A stretch of DNA of 47,318 bases from CAZXWK01 sp964644675 (GCA_964644675.1 CAZXWK010000014.1:1-47318), one strand, 5' to 3'. Numbered from the stretch's first letter, positions 27,527 through 36,740 are shown. Notes: generated from the sequence alone by a model not told the origin. Numbers and translations: made by a program.

Positions 27527-29503
27527 CTAGTGTATCGTGCAGGCCGTCTTGGGCACGAGCGCCGGCTCCAGGTTCAGCTCGACGGTTCGAGGGCATCGCT
27601 TGTTCGCGAGCAGCATCGAGTCCTCGCAGATGGTGCACAAGACCTGGCCGCTCGGCACGCTTTGGGTCACGGCGGGCGTGACGGGCGCTCCGCGCGCCTT
27701 GGTCGCCTCGATCATGAATCCCCGCCAGATCTGTGCCGGGAAGCTCCCCCCGGTGACCTTGATCCCGTGGACGTTCTCCATCGGCACCTGCGCTGTGCGG
27801 TTCCCCACCCAGACCGCGGTCGAGACGTCCCCCGCCCAACCGACGAACCACGCGTCGCGGTAGGACTGGGTCGTCCCGGTCTTGCCGGCGGCCCACGGCC
27901 CGATCTTCGCCCCGGCGCCCGTACCCCGCTCGATCACGTCGTGGAGCATGAGAGACGCCTGGACCGCGACCTCGCGATCGATGGCCCGCGACGGCTGCGG
28001 ATCGGACTCGTAGACGGTCTTGCCGCGATCGTCGAGAACGCGGATGACCCCGGTGGGGACCGTTCGCACACCGTTGTTGGCCAGCGTCCCGAACGCGGAG
28101 GCCATCTCGAGGGGCGACACGCCCTTCTTGAGACCGCCGAGCGCGATGGCGGGATTGGGATCGACCTGCGTCATGATCCCCATGCGCTTGGCCACGTCGA
28201 CGACCTTGTCGGGCCCGATCTGCATGATCAAGCGGGCGAAGACCGCGTTGACGGAGTAGTCCGTCGCGGCCTGCAACGTCATCGCACCGGCCGTCACCTG
28301 GTTCTCGTAGTTCTGCACGTTCCAGACGCCGTCGGTCACCCGGACCGAATACGGTGACGCCTCGAAGACCTGGTCGGGTCGCACACCCTGCTCGAGCGCG
28401 GCCACCAGCACAAACGGCTTGAAGGCCGAGCCCGGCTGCCGACGGCCCTGCTCGGCGAGATTGAACTGATTCGACTTGAAGTCGCGGCCGCCGACCATGG
28501 CCAACACTCGTCCGTCGGAATGGCGAAGCGCGACGAGCGCGACCTCCGGGTCGCTGGGGTCCGAGAGCAGGGAGGCCGAGCCCTCCGCGATCGCCTGCAG
28601 ATCTGGCTCGAGCGAGGTGAAGACGCGAAGGCCCCCCTCGTACACGCGCTGGGGTCCGAGCCGCTTCACCAGGTCTCGCTTCACGTATTCGACGAAGTAG
28701 GGCGCGACCTGACCCGCTTCGTGGGGTGGCGCGAACGCGAGCGGCTCGCTGCGGGCGGCGCGCTCGTCGACCGTGGAGATGAAGCCCTGTTCGCGCATCT
28801 GGCGCAGGACGACGTTGCGGCGCTCGAGCGTGCTTTGCTCTGCGCCGGGAGCCCCGTAGCGTGAAGGCGATCGGATGATGCCGGCGAGCGTCGCCGACTC
28901 GGCAAGCGTGAGGCTCGATGCGTGCTTGCCGAAGTACTTGTCCGCGGCCGCCTCGATGCCGTAGGCACCGCGCCCGAAGTAGACGGTGTTCAGGTAGATC
29001 TCGAGCACCTTGTTCTTATCGGTCTTGGACTCTATCTCGTAGGCGACCAGCGCTTCTTTGAACTTGCGCGCGAGCGAGCGTTCGCGCCCGGTGAACAGGA
29101 TCTTGACGAGCTGCTGTGTGATCGTGCTGCCGCCCTGCTCCACCTCCCCGGCCTCTACGTTCACGTGCGCGGCGCGCATCAGGGACATGAAGTCCACGCC
29201 GTCGTGTTCGTAGAAGCGGCGGTCCTCGGCTGCTATCACCGCGTTGCGCTGGTAGTCCGGAATCGCCTCCAGGGAGACCACGGTGCGGTCTTCCTGTCCA
29301 TGCCACTCGGCAAGCACGGAACCGTCGGCAGCGTAGACGATTGAAGTGCGCGGGGTCGGCAGCCCGTCGGGATAGATGCTCAGGTCGGGAAGCGACGCGG
29401 AGAGGCGGGAGAGATAGAAGGTGAAACCGAGGGTGAGGACGATGAGCACCGCGAGGCCGATGGCCACCACGGACAGAGCATCTGCAACGCGCTTCGCGAG
29501 CAC
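27527..29503 (-). CDS. Class A penicillin-binding protein (PBP1A-type)
   Basis: 658 residues. One membrane helix near 15-37, a GT51 transglycosylase domain (AAEDRRFYEHDGVDF, GGSTITQQLVKILF, KFKEALVAYEIES, NTVYFGRGAYGIEAAADKYFG) and a transpeptidase domain with SxxK in GSAFKPF, SxN in YSVNAVF and KTGT. Polymerises and cross-links peptidoglycan. GTG start with GGAGGA 8 bases upstream; an upstream extension of about 110 codons is leader or shadow. The C-terminal tail has a Cys pair (CTICEDS, KRCPRT) outside the membrane. Confidence 0.95.
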   Translation of the reverse strand: MLAKRVADALSVVAIGLAVLIVLTLGFTFYLSRLSASLPDLSIYPDGLPTPRTSIVYAADGSVLAEWHGQEDRTVVSLEAIPDYQRNAVIAAEDRRFYEHDGVDFMSLMRAAHVNVEAGEVEQGGSTITQQLVKILFTGRERSLARKFKEALVAYEIESKTDKNKVLEIYLNTVYFGRGAYGIEAAADKYFGKHASSLTLAESATLAGIIRSPSRYGAPGAEQSTLERRNVVLRQMREQGFISTVDERAARSEPLAFAPPHEAGQVAPYFVEYVKRDLVKRLGPQRVYEGGLRVFTSLEPDLQAIAEGSASLLSDPSDPEVALVALRHSDGRVLAMVGGRDFKSNQFNLAEQGRRQPGSAFKPFVLVAALEQGVRPDQVFEASPYSVRVTDGVWNVQNYENQVTAGAMTLQAATDYSVNAVFARLIMQIGPDKVVDVAKRMGIMTQVDPNPAIALGGLKKGVSPLEMASAFGTLANNGVRTVPTGVIRVLDDRGKTVYESDPQPSRAIDREVAVQASLMLHDVIERGTGAGAKIGPWAAGKTGTTQSYRDAWFVGWAGDVSTAVWVGNRTAQVPMENVHGIKVTGGSFPAQIWRGFMIEATKARGAPVTPAVTQSVPSGQVLCTICEDSMLLANKRCPRTVELNLEPALVPKTACTIH

Positions 29504-29609
29504 CGTGCGTCCTCCAATGGCGCTTGGTCGCGTACACTGGCTCAGTCGAACGGCCGTGCCGGTGGGAACGCCAGACCCGGAGTCCAAGTCGCCTGAAAGT
29601 TGCTGACGT

Positions 29610-30206
29610 ATGGTAGCACGCAAGCAGGGTGCCGAGATTGACGCGGCGCCGCGCCGAGGGCCCGTCGCGCGGGTCCTCAGGACGTGGCGGCGCCTCGTCA
29701 CAATGGCCTTGCGCTGGGCATCCGACATCGCGGCGCGCGCGACCGCAGCGGCAGACAGGCGCGGCGCGCGCTGGGTCGAACGCGGCTGGGTCCCGGCGCT
29801 CGGCGCGAGCGCGTTCGTGGTCGGTGCGGCCGGCACGCTCGCGGTCGCTGGCGGCGGAAACGCTCAGCTGGTGGCAAGCGTGGCGATCGCGGAGAGCCTC
29901 GTTTGGGCGGGCATGCGCTGGCTCGTGATGAGGTTGCTGGGCCGGGGTCCGGCCGCTCGTGGTCGCGCCCTCGCGGGCGCGTGGGCGCTCGGCCTCCTGC
30001 CCTACGCGTTCGCCGTCGTGACGGCGCTCGGTGTGGTCGCGTGGGTGGTCTCGGCAGGGCTCACCTGGTTCGGCCTGGTGTCGGCCGACGACCGGCCCGA
30101 GAATGCGGCGCGCACGGTGGGGATCGCGTGGGGAGCGCAGGCGGCCGTCATCGTGCTGAGCCGCATCGCATCGTCAGGGGTCGTCGCGTTTCTGTCGCTG
30201 CGCTAG
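29610..30206 (+). CDS. Membrane protein of unknown function
   Basis: 198 residues. A basic, Arg-rich cytoplasmic N-terminus of about 60 residues, then about four membrane helices (WVPALGASAFVVGAAGTLAVAG, LVASVAIAESLVWAGMRWLVM, ALGLLPYAFAVVTALGVVAWVV, AAVIVLSRIASSGVVAFLSL), vaguely like YIP1-type proteins but not recognisable. The start is uncertain: no ribosome site before the ATG at 29610, and a TATGGT -10-like hexamer overlaps it, so the true start may be downstream (for example Met32). Overlaps the exporter gene tail to tail by 4 bases. Confidence 0.62.
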   Translation: MVARKQGAEIDAAPRRGPVARVLRTWRRLVTMALRWASDIAARATAAADRRGARWVERGWVPALGASAFVVGAAGTLAVAGGGNAQLVASVAIAESLVWAGMRWLVMRLLGRGPAARGRALAGAWALGLLPYAFAVVTALGVVAWVVSAGLTWFGLVSADDRPENAARTVGIAWGAQAAVIVLSRIASSGVVAFLSLR

Positions 30207-31105
30207 ACCGCCGGAGGCTCGACGGGGTGCCGGGCGGAGGCCTCGGCCCAGACCACGCCTCCGAGCACGCACGCGGCACCCAGGAGCTGCCACGCGTCGA
30301 GCGTCTGCCCGAGCACGGACCACGCGAGCACGATCGTGAAGAGCGGCTCGAGCGTGGAGACGACGGCGGCCTGCGACGGCCCGAGCCCGCGGATACCCTC
30401 GAGGTAGAGCACGATCGCCGCGAACGTCGGAACCAGCACGATCGCGACGAGCAGCCACCACACCACGGGGTCCCACGACGCCGGCGAGAGCGACAGCCCG
30501 CCGATGACCGCGAGGACTCCCGCCATGATCGAAGCGATGGCGAACGTGTAGGTCATCATCACGAACTGCGAGCGGCCGGGAAGCCACCGGTGCGAGAGCA
30601 GGTTGAACAGCGTGTAGCCGACCGCCGCGCCCAGCCCCAGCGCGATCCCCTGCCAGGAGGCCCGCGTGGAACCGCCGATCAGCCCGACCACCAGGGCGCA
30701 TCCGACGAAGGTGAGCAGTACCGCGGCGCCTCGTTGCCACGTCGCCCGCTCGCCAAGGAACAGCCAGCTTGCCAGCGTCACGAACGCGGGGTAGGCGTAG
30801 AGCAGCACCGCGACGACCGCCGCGTCCGCGTACTGCAGCGCGTAGAAGAAGCACACCGAGGCGGCGCCGTAGCCCGTGACGGCGAGCGCGGCGAAGCGCA
30901 GGACGTCGCTTCGAGGCACGAGAAGCGACTTAGGCTTGCGGGCCGTGGCGACGATGCCAAGCAGCAGGGCCGAGAACAGGAACCTCCACGCGAGGAGCGG
31001 CAGGGGCGTCGCACCGTGTTGGTACGCGAGCGGGGTGAGGACCGCGAGCGTGCCGAAACACGCCGCCGAGACGACCACCGCCACCAGAGACCACGTACGC
31101 GACAC
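30203..31105 (-). CDS. EamA/DMT-family transporter
   Basis: 300 residues in two EamA halves of five helices each, ten membrane helices in all. The N-terminal half begins ACFGTLAVLTPLAYQHGATPLPLLAWRFLFSALLL; the second half has GLSLSPASWDPVVWW and GIRGLGPSQAAVVSTLEPLFTIVLAWSVLGQTL, the duplicated signature. Members export amino acids, metabolites or drugs; substrate not predictable. GTG start after GGGGAG. Confidence 0.9.
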   Translation of the reverse strand: MSRTWSLVAVVVSAACFGTLAVLTPLAYQHGATPLPLLAWRFLFSALLLGIVATARKPKSLLVPRSDVLRFAALAVTGYGAASVCFFYALQYADAAVVAVLLYAYPAFVTLASWLFLGERATWQRGAAVLLTFVGCALVVGLIGGSTRASWQGIALGLGAAVGYTLFNLLSHRWLPGRSQFVMMTYTFAIASIMAGVLAVIGGLSLSPASWDPVVWWLLVAIVLVPTFAAIVLYLEGIRGLGPSQAAVVSTLEPLFTIVLAWSVLGQTLDAWQLLGAACVLGGVVWAEASARHPVEPPAV

Positions 31106-31182
31106 GCGCTCCCCTTCCCGCCGCCCGCGGTACGCAAGCGACTGCTAGACTGCTGCAACGACTCGACCCGGAGACGACCAGT

Positions 31183-31587
31183 ATGAACGAGACCGGCAAG
31201 CGACTGATGCTCTGGCTACCGCCCGTGCTGTGGGCGGCCGCCATCTTCACCGTGTCGTCGTTCCCCAGCTCCAGACTCCCTGGCCGCATCCCGAGCGAGC
31301 TCGGCCATCTGGGCGAGTACTTCGTCCTCGGCGCCCTGATCTACCTCGCGCTCAGGATCGACCTTCCCCCCGGCCGCGCACTCGCCGCCGCGGTCGTTCT
31401 GGCATCGGTCTTCGGGATGACCGACGAGTTCCACCAGGCGTTCGTGCCGACGCGTACGCCCGACCCCGCCGATTGGGCGACCGATACGCTGGGAGCGTTC
31501 CTCGGGGCATCGGTGGCCTGGTGGGTAGCGGCGCGCTTCTCGGCATGGCGCAAGCCGACCCAGAGCCCGACGGGCGACTCTCAGTAG
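31183..31587 (+). CDS. VanZ family membrane protein
   Basis: 134 residues with about four membrane helices and the VanZ pattern: LWLPPVLWAAAIFTVSSFPSS, LGHLGEYFVLGALIYLAL, MTDEFHQAFVPTRTPDPADWATDTLGAFLGASVAWW. The conserved polar residues Glu/His/Asp suggest ligand handling; family function is unknown except for the glycopeptide-resistance namesake. GGAGA ribosome site; a TGCTAGACT extended -10 at about 31143-31151 may be its promoter. Ends 7 bases inside pilT, convergent. Confidence 0.85.
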   Translation: MNETGKRLMLWLPPVLWAAAIFTVSSFPSSRLPGRIPSELGHLGEYFVLGALIYLALRIDLPPGRALAAAVVLASVFGMTDEFHQAFVPTRTPDPADWATDTLGAFLGASVAWWVAARFSAWRKPTQSPTGDSQ

Positions 31588-32684
31588 ATGCCGGTCTGCG
31601 CCGCCGCGTTGGGGTCGATGCCCAGGTGGCGCACCTTGATCTTGAAGTCGTGCGCGTTGTGCGCCATCGCGATCGCGTCATCGAGCGTGATCCGGCGGTC
31701 CTGGTAGAGGCGCAGGAGCGACTGGTCGAACGTCTGCATCCCGTAGTACTCGCCCTCTTCCATGGCGTCTCGGATCATGTACGTCTTGTCCGGGTCGGTG
31801 ATGTACTCCCGGACGGTTCCCGTCATGACGAGCACCTCGACGGCCGGCACGAGCCCTCCCGAGATGGACGGGATGAGGCGCAGCGAGACGATCCCCTTCA
31901 GCGTCGCCGCCAGCATCAGGCGCACCTGCTTCTGCTGGTAGGGCGGGAAGAAGTCGATGACGCGGTTGATGGTCTCGGTGGCGTCGATGGTGTGCAGCGT
32001 CGACAGGACCAGGTTCCCGATCTCGGCGGCGGTGAGGGCTGCCGAGACGGTCTCGTGATCTCGCATCTCGCCGATGAGGATGACGTCGGGGTCCTGTCTC
32101 ACGACGTGGCGCAGGGCGTCCTCGTAGCTCTCGGTGTCGATCCCGATCTCGCGCTGGTTGACGATGCAGCGCTTGTCCTGGTGCAGCACCTCGATGGGGT
32201 CCTCGATCGTGACGATGTGGCCGTCACGAGTGCTGTTGACGTGATCGATCATCGAAGCCAGGGTCGTCGTCTTGCCGGAACCGGCGGTACCAGTGACCAG
32301 AATGAGTCCGCGCGGCTCGTCTGCCAGCCGGCGGATGACCGGCGGGAGGCCGAGGTCCTCGATCGACGCCCGCTCGGTGGCGACGCGGCGCAGGGTCATG
32401 CCGACGCTGCCGCGCTGGTGGAAGACGTTGACGCGGAAGCGGCCGACGCCGGACAGCGAGTACGCGAAGTCGATCTCATGGCGGTGCTCGAAGCTCTGCT
32501 TCTGGCGCTCGTCCATCATCCCGACCGCGAGCTGGCGGGCCTGCTCGGAATTGAGCGAGGGCAACTCGGCCAAGATGACCAGCTTGCCGTTGAGACGGAT
32601 AGCGGGCGGGCTTCCGACCTTGACGTGCAGATCGGAGCTGCCGCGCTCGGTCATGATCTTGAGGAGTCCGTCGATCTCCGCCAT
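31581..32684 (-). CDS. pilT: Type IV pilus retraction ATPase PilT
   Basis: 367-residue hexameric secretion-superfamily ATPase that depolymerises type IV pili for twitching motility and DNA uptake. N-terminal PAS-like domain (SSDLHVKVGSPPAIRLNGKL), Walker A GTAGSGKTTTLASM, Asp box TIEDPIEVLH, Walker B VILIGEMRD, His box STLHTIDATETINRVIDFFP. ATG at 32682-32684 with GGGAG; the longer frame was not used. Only pilus gene in the window, at the end of the minus-strand run that starts with chemotaxis genes. Confidence 0.95.
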   Translation of the reverse strand: MAEIDGLLKIMTERGSSDLHVKVGSPPAIRLNGKLVILAELPSLNSEQARQLAVGMMDERQKQSFEHRHEIDFAYSLSGVGRFRVNVFHQRGSVGMTLRRVATERASIEDLGLPPVIRRLADEPRGLILVTGTAGSGKTTTLASMIDHVNSTRDGHIVTIEDPIEVLHQDKRCIVNQREIGIDTESYEDALRHVVRQDPDVILIGEMRDHETVSAALTAAEIGNLVLSTLHTIDATETINRVIDFFPPYQQKQVRLMLAATLKGIVSLRLIPSISGGLVPAVEVLVMTGTVREYITDPDKTYMIRDAMEEGEYYGMQTFDQSLLRLYQDRRITLDDAIAMAHNAHDFKIKVRHLGIDPNAAAQTGIY

Positions 32685-32809
32685 CGTTCTCCCGCTCCCA
32701 GTTGCTGTCAGCATCCCTGCCCGAACAGTCTACTACGCACGCACTCGCCACGAGAACGAAAGACGCCCCGCAGGTGCGAGGCGTCGAGAAGTCGAACGGC
32801 GGGGGCCGA

Positions 32810-33874
32810 CTAGGGCCGGCAGGCGCCCACGTAGTCGCTGTGAAGCGGCGCGATCCTCACGGAGCTGCCACTGTGGGGCGAGTGGATCATCATGCCGCCA
32901 CCGACGTACATGCCCACGTGGTGGATGGGAGACCCGAAGAACACGAGGTCGCCGGGCGCCAGGTCCTTGCGGGACACACGCTCTCCACAGCTGATCTGCG
33001 CGCGAGAGCTGTGGGGCAGGCTCACTCCGACCTGCCGGTACACGAACATCGTGAATCCCGAGCAGTCGAACGAGTTGGGACCCGCGGCCCCCCAGCGGTA
33101 CGGCGCGCCGAGGTACTTGCGCGCGACGCTCAGGATCTCGCTGCGCGGCGCCCGGCTGGGCGGCGGGAACGAACGGTCGTTGTCGTCGCTGGAGTCATCG
33201 GAGGCCCACGACGCTGCCGCGCGGGCGCGAGCGGCCTCTTCCTGCGCCTGAAGGGCGGCGACTTCGGCCTCGAGACCCGCGAGCGCCTGCTTGCGCTGGG
33301 CGAGCTTGCCCTCGATGTCCTTCTTGTTCGTCGCCATGATCTTGACCTGCTTGGCCGACGCCTTCTCCTTGCGGGAGAGCTCGGCGTGAGCGGCCTTCGC
33401 CTCGGCACGCGCGTCCTTCATCATGGCGACGCTCTCGGCGTCGCTCACGTTGAGATCGCGAAGGATGTCCCAGGTCGAGGCGAACTGCTCGAAGCTCCGG
33501 GCTCCCACCAGCACGTCGACGATGCCGAGCGGTCCGGTGCGATACATGGAGTTGGCTCGAGTGTTGAGGTGAACCTGCAGCTCGGTGAGACGCTTCTCGG
33601 CCTTCTTGACGCGCGACGACGCCTGCTTTGTCTCCTTCAGCAGCTTGGCGTGCTTCGCCTTGGCGACGTTGTAGCGCTCGGCGGCGATCTCGACCTTGGT
33701 GTCGAGCGCGTCGACCTGCGCCTTGACGGTGCGGGCCTGCTCGGCCTTGCTCGATGAGCTGGGGACTGCGAGTGCCGGCGCGACCGGCGCGAGGAGCGCG
33801 ACAGCAAGCGTCAGCGCGAGATATGTGAGACCTCGGTGCTTCAGTTCGTTTCTCCCGGATGGGGGGCAGTGCAC
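32810..33874 (-). CDS. Secreted NlpC/P60 peptidoglycan endopeptidase with coiled coil
   Basis: 354 residues. Signal peptide ending PALA-VPS, a long coiled coil (about 40-210: KAEQARTVKAQVDALDTKVEIAAERYN onwards), an Asp/Ser-rich linker, and a C-terminal NlpC/P60 domain with Cys in NSFDCSGF, His in HHVGMYV and His in MMIHSPHSG. Cuts cell-wall stem peptides; the RipA-like layout suggests cell separation. The GTG at 33872-33874 lacks a good ribosome site; the GGGAGA nearby points to a CTG 11 codons later, so the true start may be that rare codon. Confidence 0.9.
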   Translation of the reverse strand: MHCPPSGRNELKHRGLTYLALTLAVALLAPVAPALAVPSSSSKAEQARTVKAQVDALDTKVEIAAERYNVAKAKHAKLLKETKQASSRVKKAEKRLTELQVHLNTRANSMYRTGPLGIVDVLVGARSFEQFASTWDILRDLNVSDAESVAMMKDARAEAKAAHAELSRKEKASAKQVKIMATNKKDIEGKLAQRKQALAGLEAEVAALQAQEEAARARAAASWASDDSSDDNDRSFPPPSRAPRSEILSVARKYLGAPYRWGAAGPNSFDCSGFTMFVYRQVGVSLPHSSRAQISCGERVSRKDLAPGDLVFFGSPIHHVGMYVGGGMMIHSPHSGSSVRIAPLHSDYVGACRP

Positions 33875-33903
33875 CCGCCGGATTCTACCACGCGGTCCGA
33901 ACC

Positions 33904-34794
33904 TCAGTCGAACGCCGCGCAGATGGCGTCGAGCAGCCGAACCGCGGTCCTCTGCTGCTCCTGCTCCCCGTCCGCGGCGCCTTCGGGGATGCCGAGCGCG
34001 ATCTCGACGCAGCCGGCGGGCAGCGTCGCTAACGCCGTGATCAGGCGGGCCGCAAGGCCCTCCTCGTCGTCCATCAGGACGAGCGGCCGTCCCGGAACGG
34101 CAGGCCCCGCGCCGCCCTGTCCGATGCGCAGCACCACGGTCCCGGGCGCCGGCGGCGACGCGTCATCGACCAGCGCGAGCAGCGCACCGTCCGCGCTCGC
34201 GTGGGCGAGGTTGACGAGCCGCTCCGCGACCCTGCTGCCCGGTTCGTCGTCGCAGGCGACGGCGATGGGCGCGCGCGCAAGCACTTCGGCGGTGCGCACG
34301 GCGGTCGTGCGCGCGGCAGAGTGCGCGTAGGCGTCCTTGCCCTCCCACACGTGCCGGAGGTTGGAGAGCGTGCCGACCGTCTCGGGCCCGACGATGCCGT
34401 CCGCGGGAAGGCCGGCGTTCGCCTGGAACTCGCGGACGGCGTGCTCGGTGAAGGTCCCGAAGATGCCGTCGATCAGGCCGCAGGCGAAGCCGAGGACCGA
34501 CAGCGCCTGCTGGAGAACGCGGACATCTCGGCCGTGGAAGTACGGTACCCGCAGGTAGAGCATGCGATCACCGAGTGTGAATCCGGCGTCCACGAGCGCG
34601 GCCCAGGTCTCGTCGCCGACGACGCCGTCCTCGTCGAGGTGATGCGCGAGCTGGAACGAGCGCACCGCCTCGGCCGTCTTGCCGAGAAACACGCCGTCCA
34701 CCCCGGTGGGACCGATCTCATAGCCGAGCGCAAGCAGCCTGCGCTGGATGTCTTCGACAGCGGGCCCTCGATCCGAGGGCCGCACGGGCTTCAT
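33904..34794 (-). CDS. CwlM-like protein with two peptidoglycan-binding domains and diverged C-terminus
   Basis: 296 residues. Two PG_binding_1 domains (about 1-70: RGPAVEDIQRRLLALGY...VDGVFLGKTAEAVRSFQ; about 75-145: GRDVRVLQQALSVLGF...IDGIFGTFTEHAVREFQ) match the start of actinobacterial CwlM. In CwlM an amidase_3 domain follows; here the last 150 residues keep its length but I see no zinc-ligand motif, so no amidase activity is expected. CwlM of mycobacteria is itself a regulator of MurA rather than a hydrolase; a regulatory or scaffold role is possible. No signal peptide. ATG at 34792-34794. Confidence 0.78.
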   Translation of the reverse strand: MKPVRPSDRGPAVEDIQRRLLALGYEIGPTGVDGVFLGKTAEAVRSFQLAHHLDEDGVVGDETWAALVDAGFTLGDRMLYLRVPYFHGRDVRVLQQALSVLGFACGLIDGIFGTFTEHAVREFQANAGLPADGIVGPETVGTLSNLRHVWEGKDAYAHSAARTTAVRTAEVLARAPIAVACDDEPGSRVAERLVNLAHASADGALLALVDDASPPAPGTVVLRIGQGGAGPAVPGRPLVLMDDEEGLAARLITALATLPAGCVEIALGIPEGAADGEQEQQRTAVRLLDAICAAFD

Positions 34795-34822
34795 GGTGAC
34801 GCTACCCCTTGTGTACGTGCGG

Positions 34823-35170
34823 CTAGAGGCTGCCGAACCGGCCGCGATACCGGTCGACGCCGCTTTGCAGCCGCATGGTCGAGCCGTCTTTGCCCCGCAG
34901 GAACCGGCGCACCTCGAGCGCAAGGACCGTGTCCGGATCGTAGCTGCTGGGCGCGAGGCGCGGGTCGCCGTCGCAGTCTATCACGAAGGACTCGGCGAGA
35001 GCCTTGAGCACGGGGTCGGTGCGGTCGTGCGACATGGCGATCGCCCGCGAGACCCGATCGGGCTCGATAGGCTCGTGTGCGTGCGCGTCGAAGAACGCGA
35101 CGACCTCGCGCACGGTCGCTACCGTCGCGCGGTCGTCGGGGAGCGATGCCAGCGCCTTGCGCAGGCCCAT
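34823..35170 (-). CDS. Hypothetical protein, small, acidic/helical
   Basis: 115 residues, not recognised. N-terminal helices resemble a winged-helix pattern: LRKALASLPDDRATVATVREVVAFFDAHAHEPIEPDRVSRAIAMSHDRTDPVLKALAESFVIDCDGDP, then a basic tail with DTVLALEVRRFLRG. No membrane segment or signal. ATG at 35168-35170 has GGGAGG 6 bases upstream. It lies 28 bases before the CwlM-like gene and 45 bases after the diguanylate cyclase, so it is probably co-transcribed with both. Confidence 0.75.
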   Translation of the reverse strand: MGLRKALASLPDDRATVATVREVVAFFDAHAHEPIEPDRVSRAIAMSHDRTDPVLKALAESFVIDCDGDPRLAPSSYDPDTVLALEVRRFLRGKDGSTMRLQSGVDRYRGRFGSL

Positions 35171-35215
35171 CACTGCCTCCCGACGCACGTGGTTCGTGCG
35201 GTTTCGGCCGCTCCG

Positions 35216-36715
35216 TCAGCCGCCCGCGGACTCCACTCGATTCTTCCCCGCACGCTTCGCACTATACATCGCGGCGTCCGCCGCCTCGAGCAGGCGTTGT
35301 GCCGTCGTGGCGTGTCCCGGTGATGTCGCGACGCCGACCGACACGGTGCGGTGCTCCTCGTGAGCGGCGCCCGGCGCGAAGCGCTTCGCCTCTACGTCCG
35401 AGCGAATGCGTTCGGCGACCGCAAGAGCGCCCTCTGTATCGGTCTCGGGCAGGACGATGACGAACTCCTCGCCGCCGTAGCGAGCAGCGATGTCCATGTC
35501 GCGCAGGCAACCTCGAATGACCTGGCTCACCGACTTGAGCACGTCATCGCCCCTGGGGTGACCGTAGGTGTCGTTGAACGCCTTGAAGTCGTCGATGTCG
35601 AGCATGATGAGCGACATCGTGTGGCCGAAGCGCGCGGCACGCTTGAACTCCTCGTCGAGCCGCTGTTTGAAGTACCCGTGGTTGTAGAGCTCCGTGAGCC
35701 GATCCGTCACCGAGAGGCGCTCGAGTTCTCCGTGCAGCAGGGCGTTCTGCAGCGAGAGCGAGGCCTGGTTGGCAAGCACGGTCAGGCGTTCCATCTCGGT
35801 CTCGGACAGCTCGCGACCGTTGGCCGCTCCGGTCACCATCACGCCGAAGACGCTGTCCCCGGCGCGGAGCGGGATGGCCGCCTGACTTCGGATCCCCTCC
35901 TCGGGGACGACCCACCCCGTCGACGGATCGCCCGGCTCCAGGCCGAGCTCCTGCACCGTGCCCTCGCGGAACGCGTAGCCGAGCATCGTCTCCGAGACGG
36001 GGACGACCGCACGGAACGCCTCGGCGGGACGCCCTTGGCTCGCACGCAACCGAAGCGTCCAGTCATCACGGTTGAACAGGTACACGCAGCTGATCTCGGC
36101 ACCCAGGATGCCGTTGCAGCCGTCCACGATGAGCGAGCACACGTCGTCGACCGAGGTGAAGCTGGTCAGCGCCTTGAAGAACTCGTGCGTGAAGAAGATC
36201 TCGGCCAGACGACTCTCGAGCTCCTCGTTCGCACGCTCGAGTGCTTCCTTTGATGATTGCAGTCGCCGCTCGTGACTGCGGATCTTGTCGTAGGCGACCT
36301 GCAGCTCGACGAAGAGCTTCTCCTGTTCCTCGCCGCGCTTCTTGGCGACGAGGAGGTCCCAGACGAGTTCGGAACCGTTCATCCCGACGATCTCGACGGA
36401 GGCGGGGCGCTGTGCCTCGAGGACCGCGTGCATGCGATCGTCCTCGCTCATGTCGATGATGAGGTCGAGGGCCCGCACCTGGAAGACCTCGGTGTGGTCG
36501 CGCGTCGCGAAGACGCCGAGCTCCTCGGCCAGCCTGATGAGGGTGGATCCGGGACTCGTGTCGCACAGCGCGGCGACGGTGACGTTCTCGACGTCGGTAA
36601 GCAGGCGCAACAACGAGGCGGCCCGAGGTCCTCCGCCCACGATGGCGACGGTCAGGCGCCCTGCCGATCGCCTGACGGGTATCGCCGTCACGTCTGTCCC
36701 ATCGATCAACGCCAT
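35216..36715 (-). CDS. Diguanylate cyclase with Rossmann-like, GAF and GGDEF domains
   Basis: 499 residues. N-terminal Rossmann-like domain starting about residue 18 (LTVAIVGGGPRAASLL, then VAALCDTSP, LIRLAEELGV, DLIIDMSED), like the nucleotide-binding half of Gfo/Idh or CoA-binding proteins; a coiled coil (QEKLFVELQVAYDKIRSHERRLQ...); a GAF domain (VDDVCSLIVDGCNGILGAEI...ANGRELSETEMERLTVLANQASLSLQNA); and a GGDEF domain with intact GGEEF (RYGGEEFVIVLPET). Makes c-di-GMP. No membrane helix, so it is a cytoplasmic sensor. Directly downstream of cheD; ATG chosen at 36713-36715 after GGGAG. Confidence 0.9.
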   Translation of the reverse strand: MALIDGTDVTAIPVRRSAGRLTVAIVGGGPRAASLLRLLTDVENVTVAALCDTSPGSTLIRLAEELGVFATRDHTEVFQVRALDLIIDMSEDDRMHAVLEAQRPASVEIVGMNGSELVWDLLVAKKRGEEQEKLFVELQVAYDKIRSHERRLQSSKEALERANEELESRLAEIFFTHEFFKALTSFTSVDDVCSLIVDGCNGILGAEISCVYLFNRDDWTLRLRASQGRPAEAFRAVVPVSETMLGYAFREGTVQELGLEPGDPSTGWVVPEEGIRSQAAIPLRAGDSVFGVMVTGAANGRELSETEMERLTVLANQASLSLQNALLHGELERLSVTDRLTELYNHGYFKQRLDEEFKRAARFGHTMSLIMLDIDDFKAFNDTYGHPRGDDVLKSVSQVIRGCLRDMDIAARYGGEEFVIVLPETDTEGALAVAERIRSDVEAKRFAPGAAHEEHRTVSVGVATSPGHATTAQRLLEAADAAMYSAKRAGKNRVESAGG

Positions 36716-36740
36716 TGCTCCCACTCCCGGCCCACGAACG

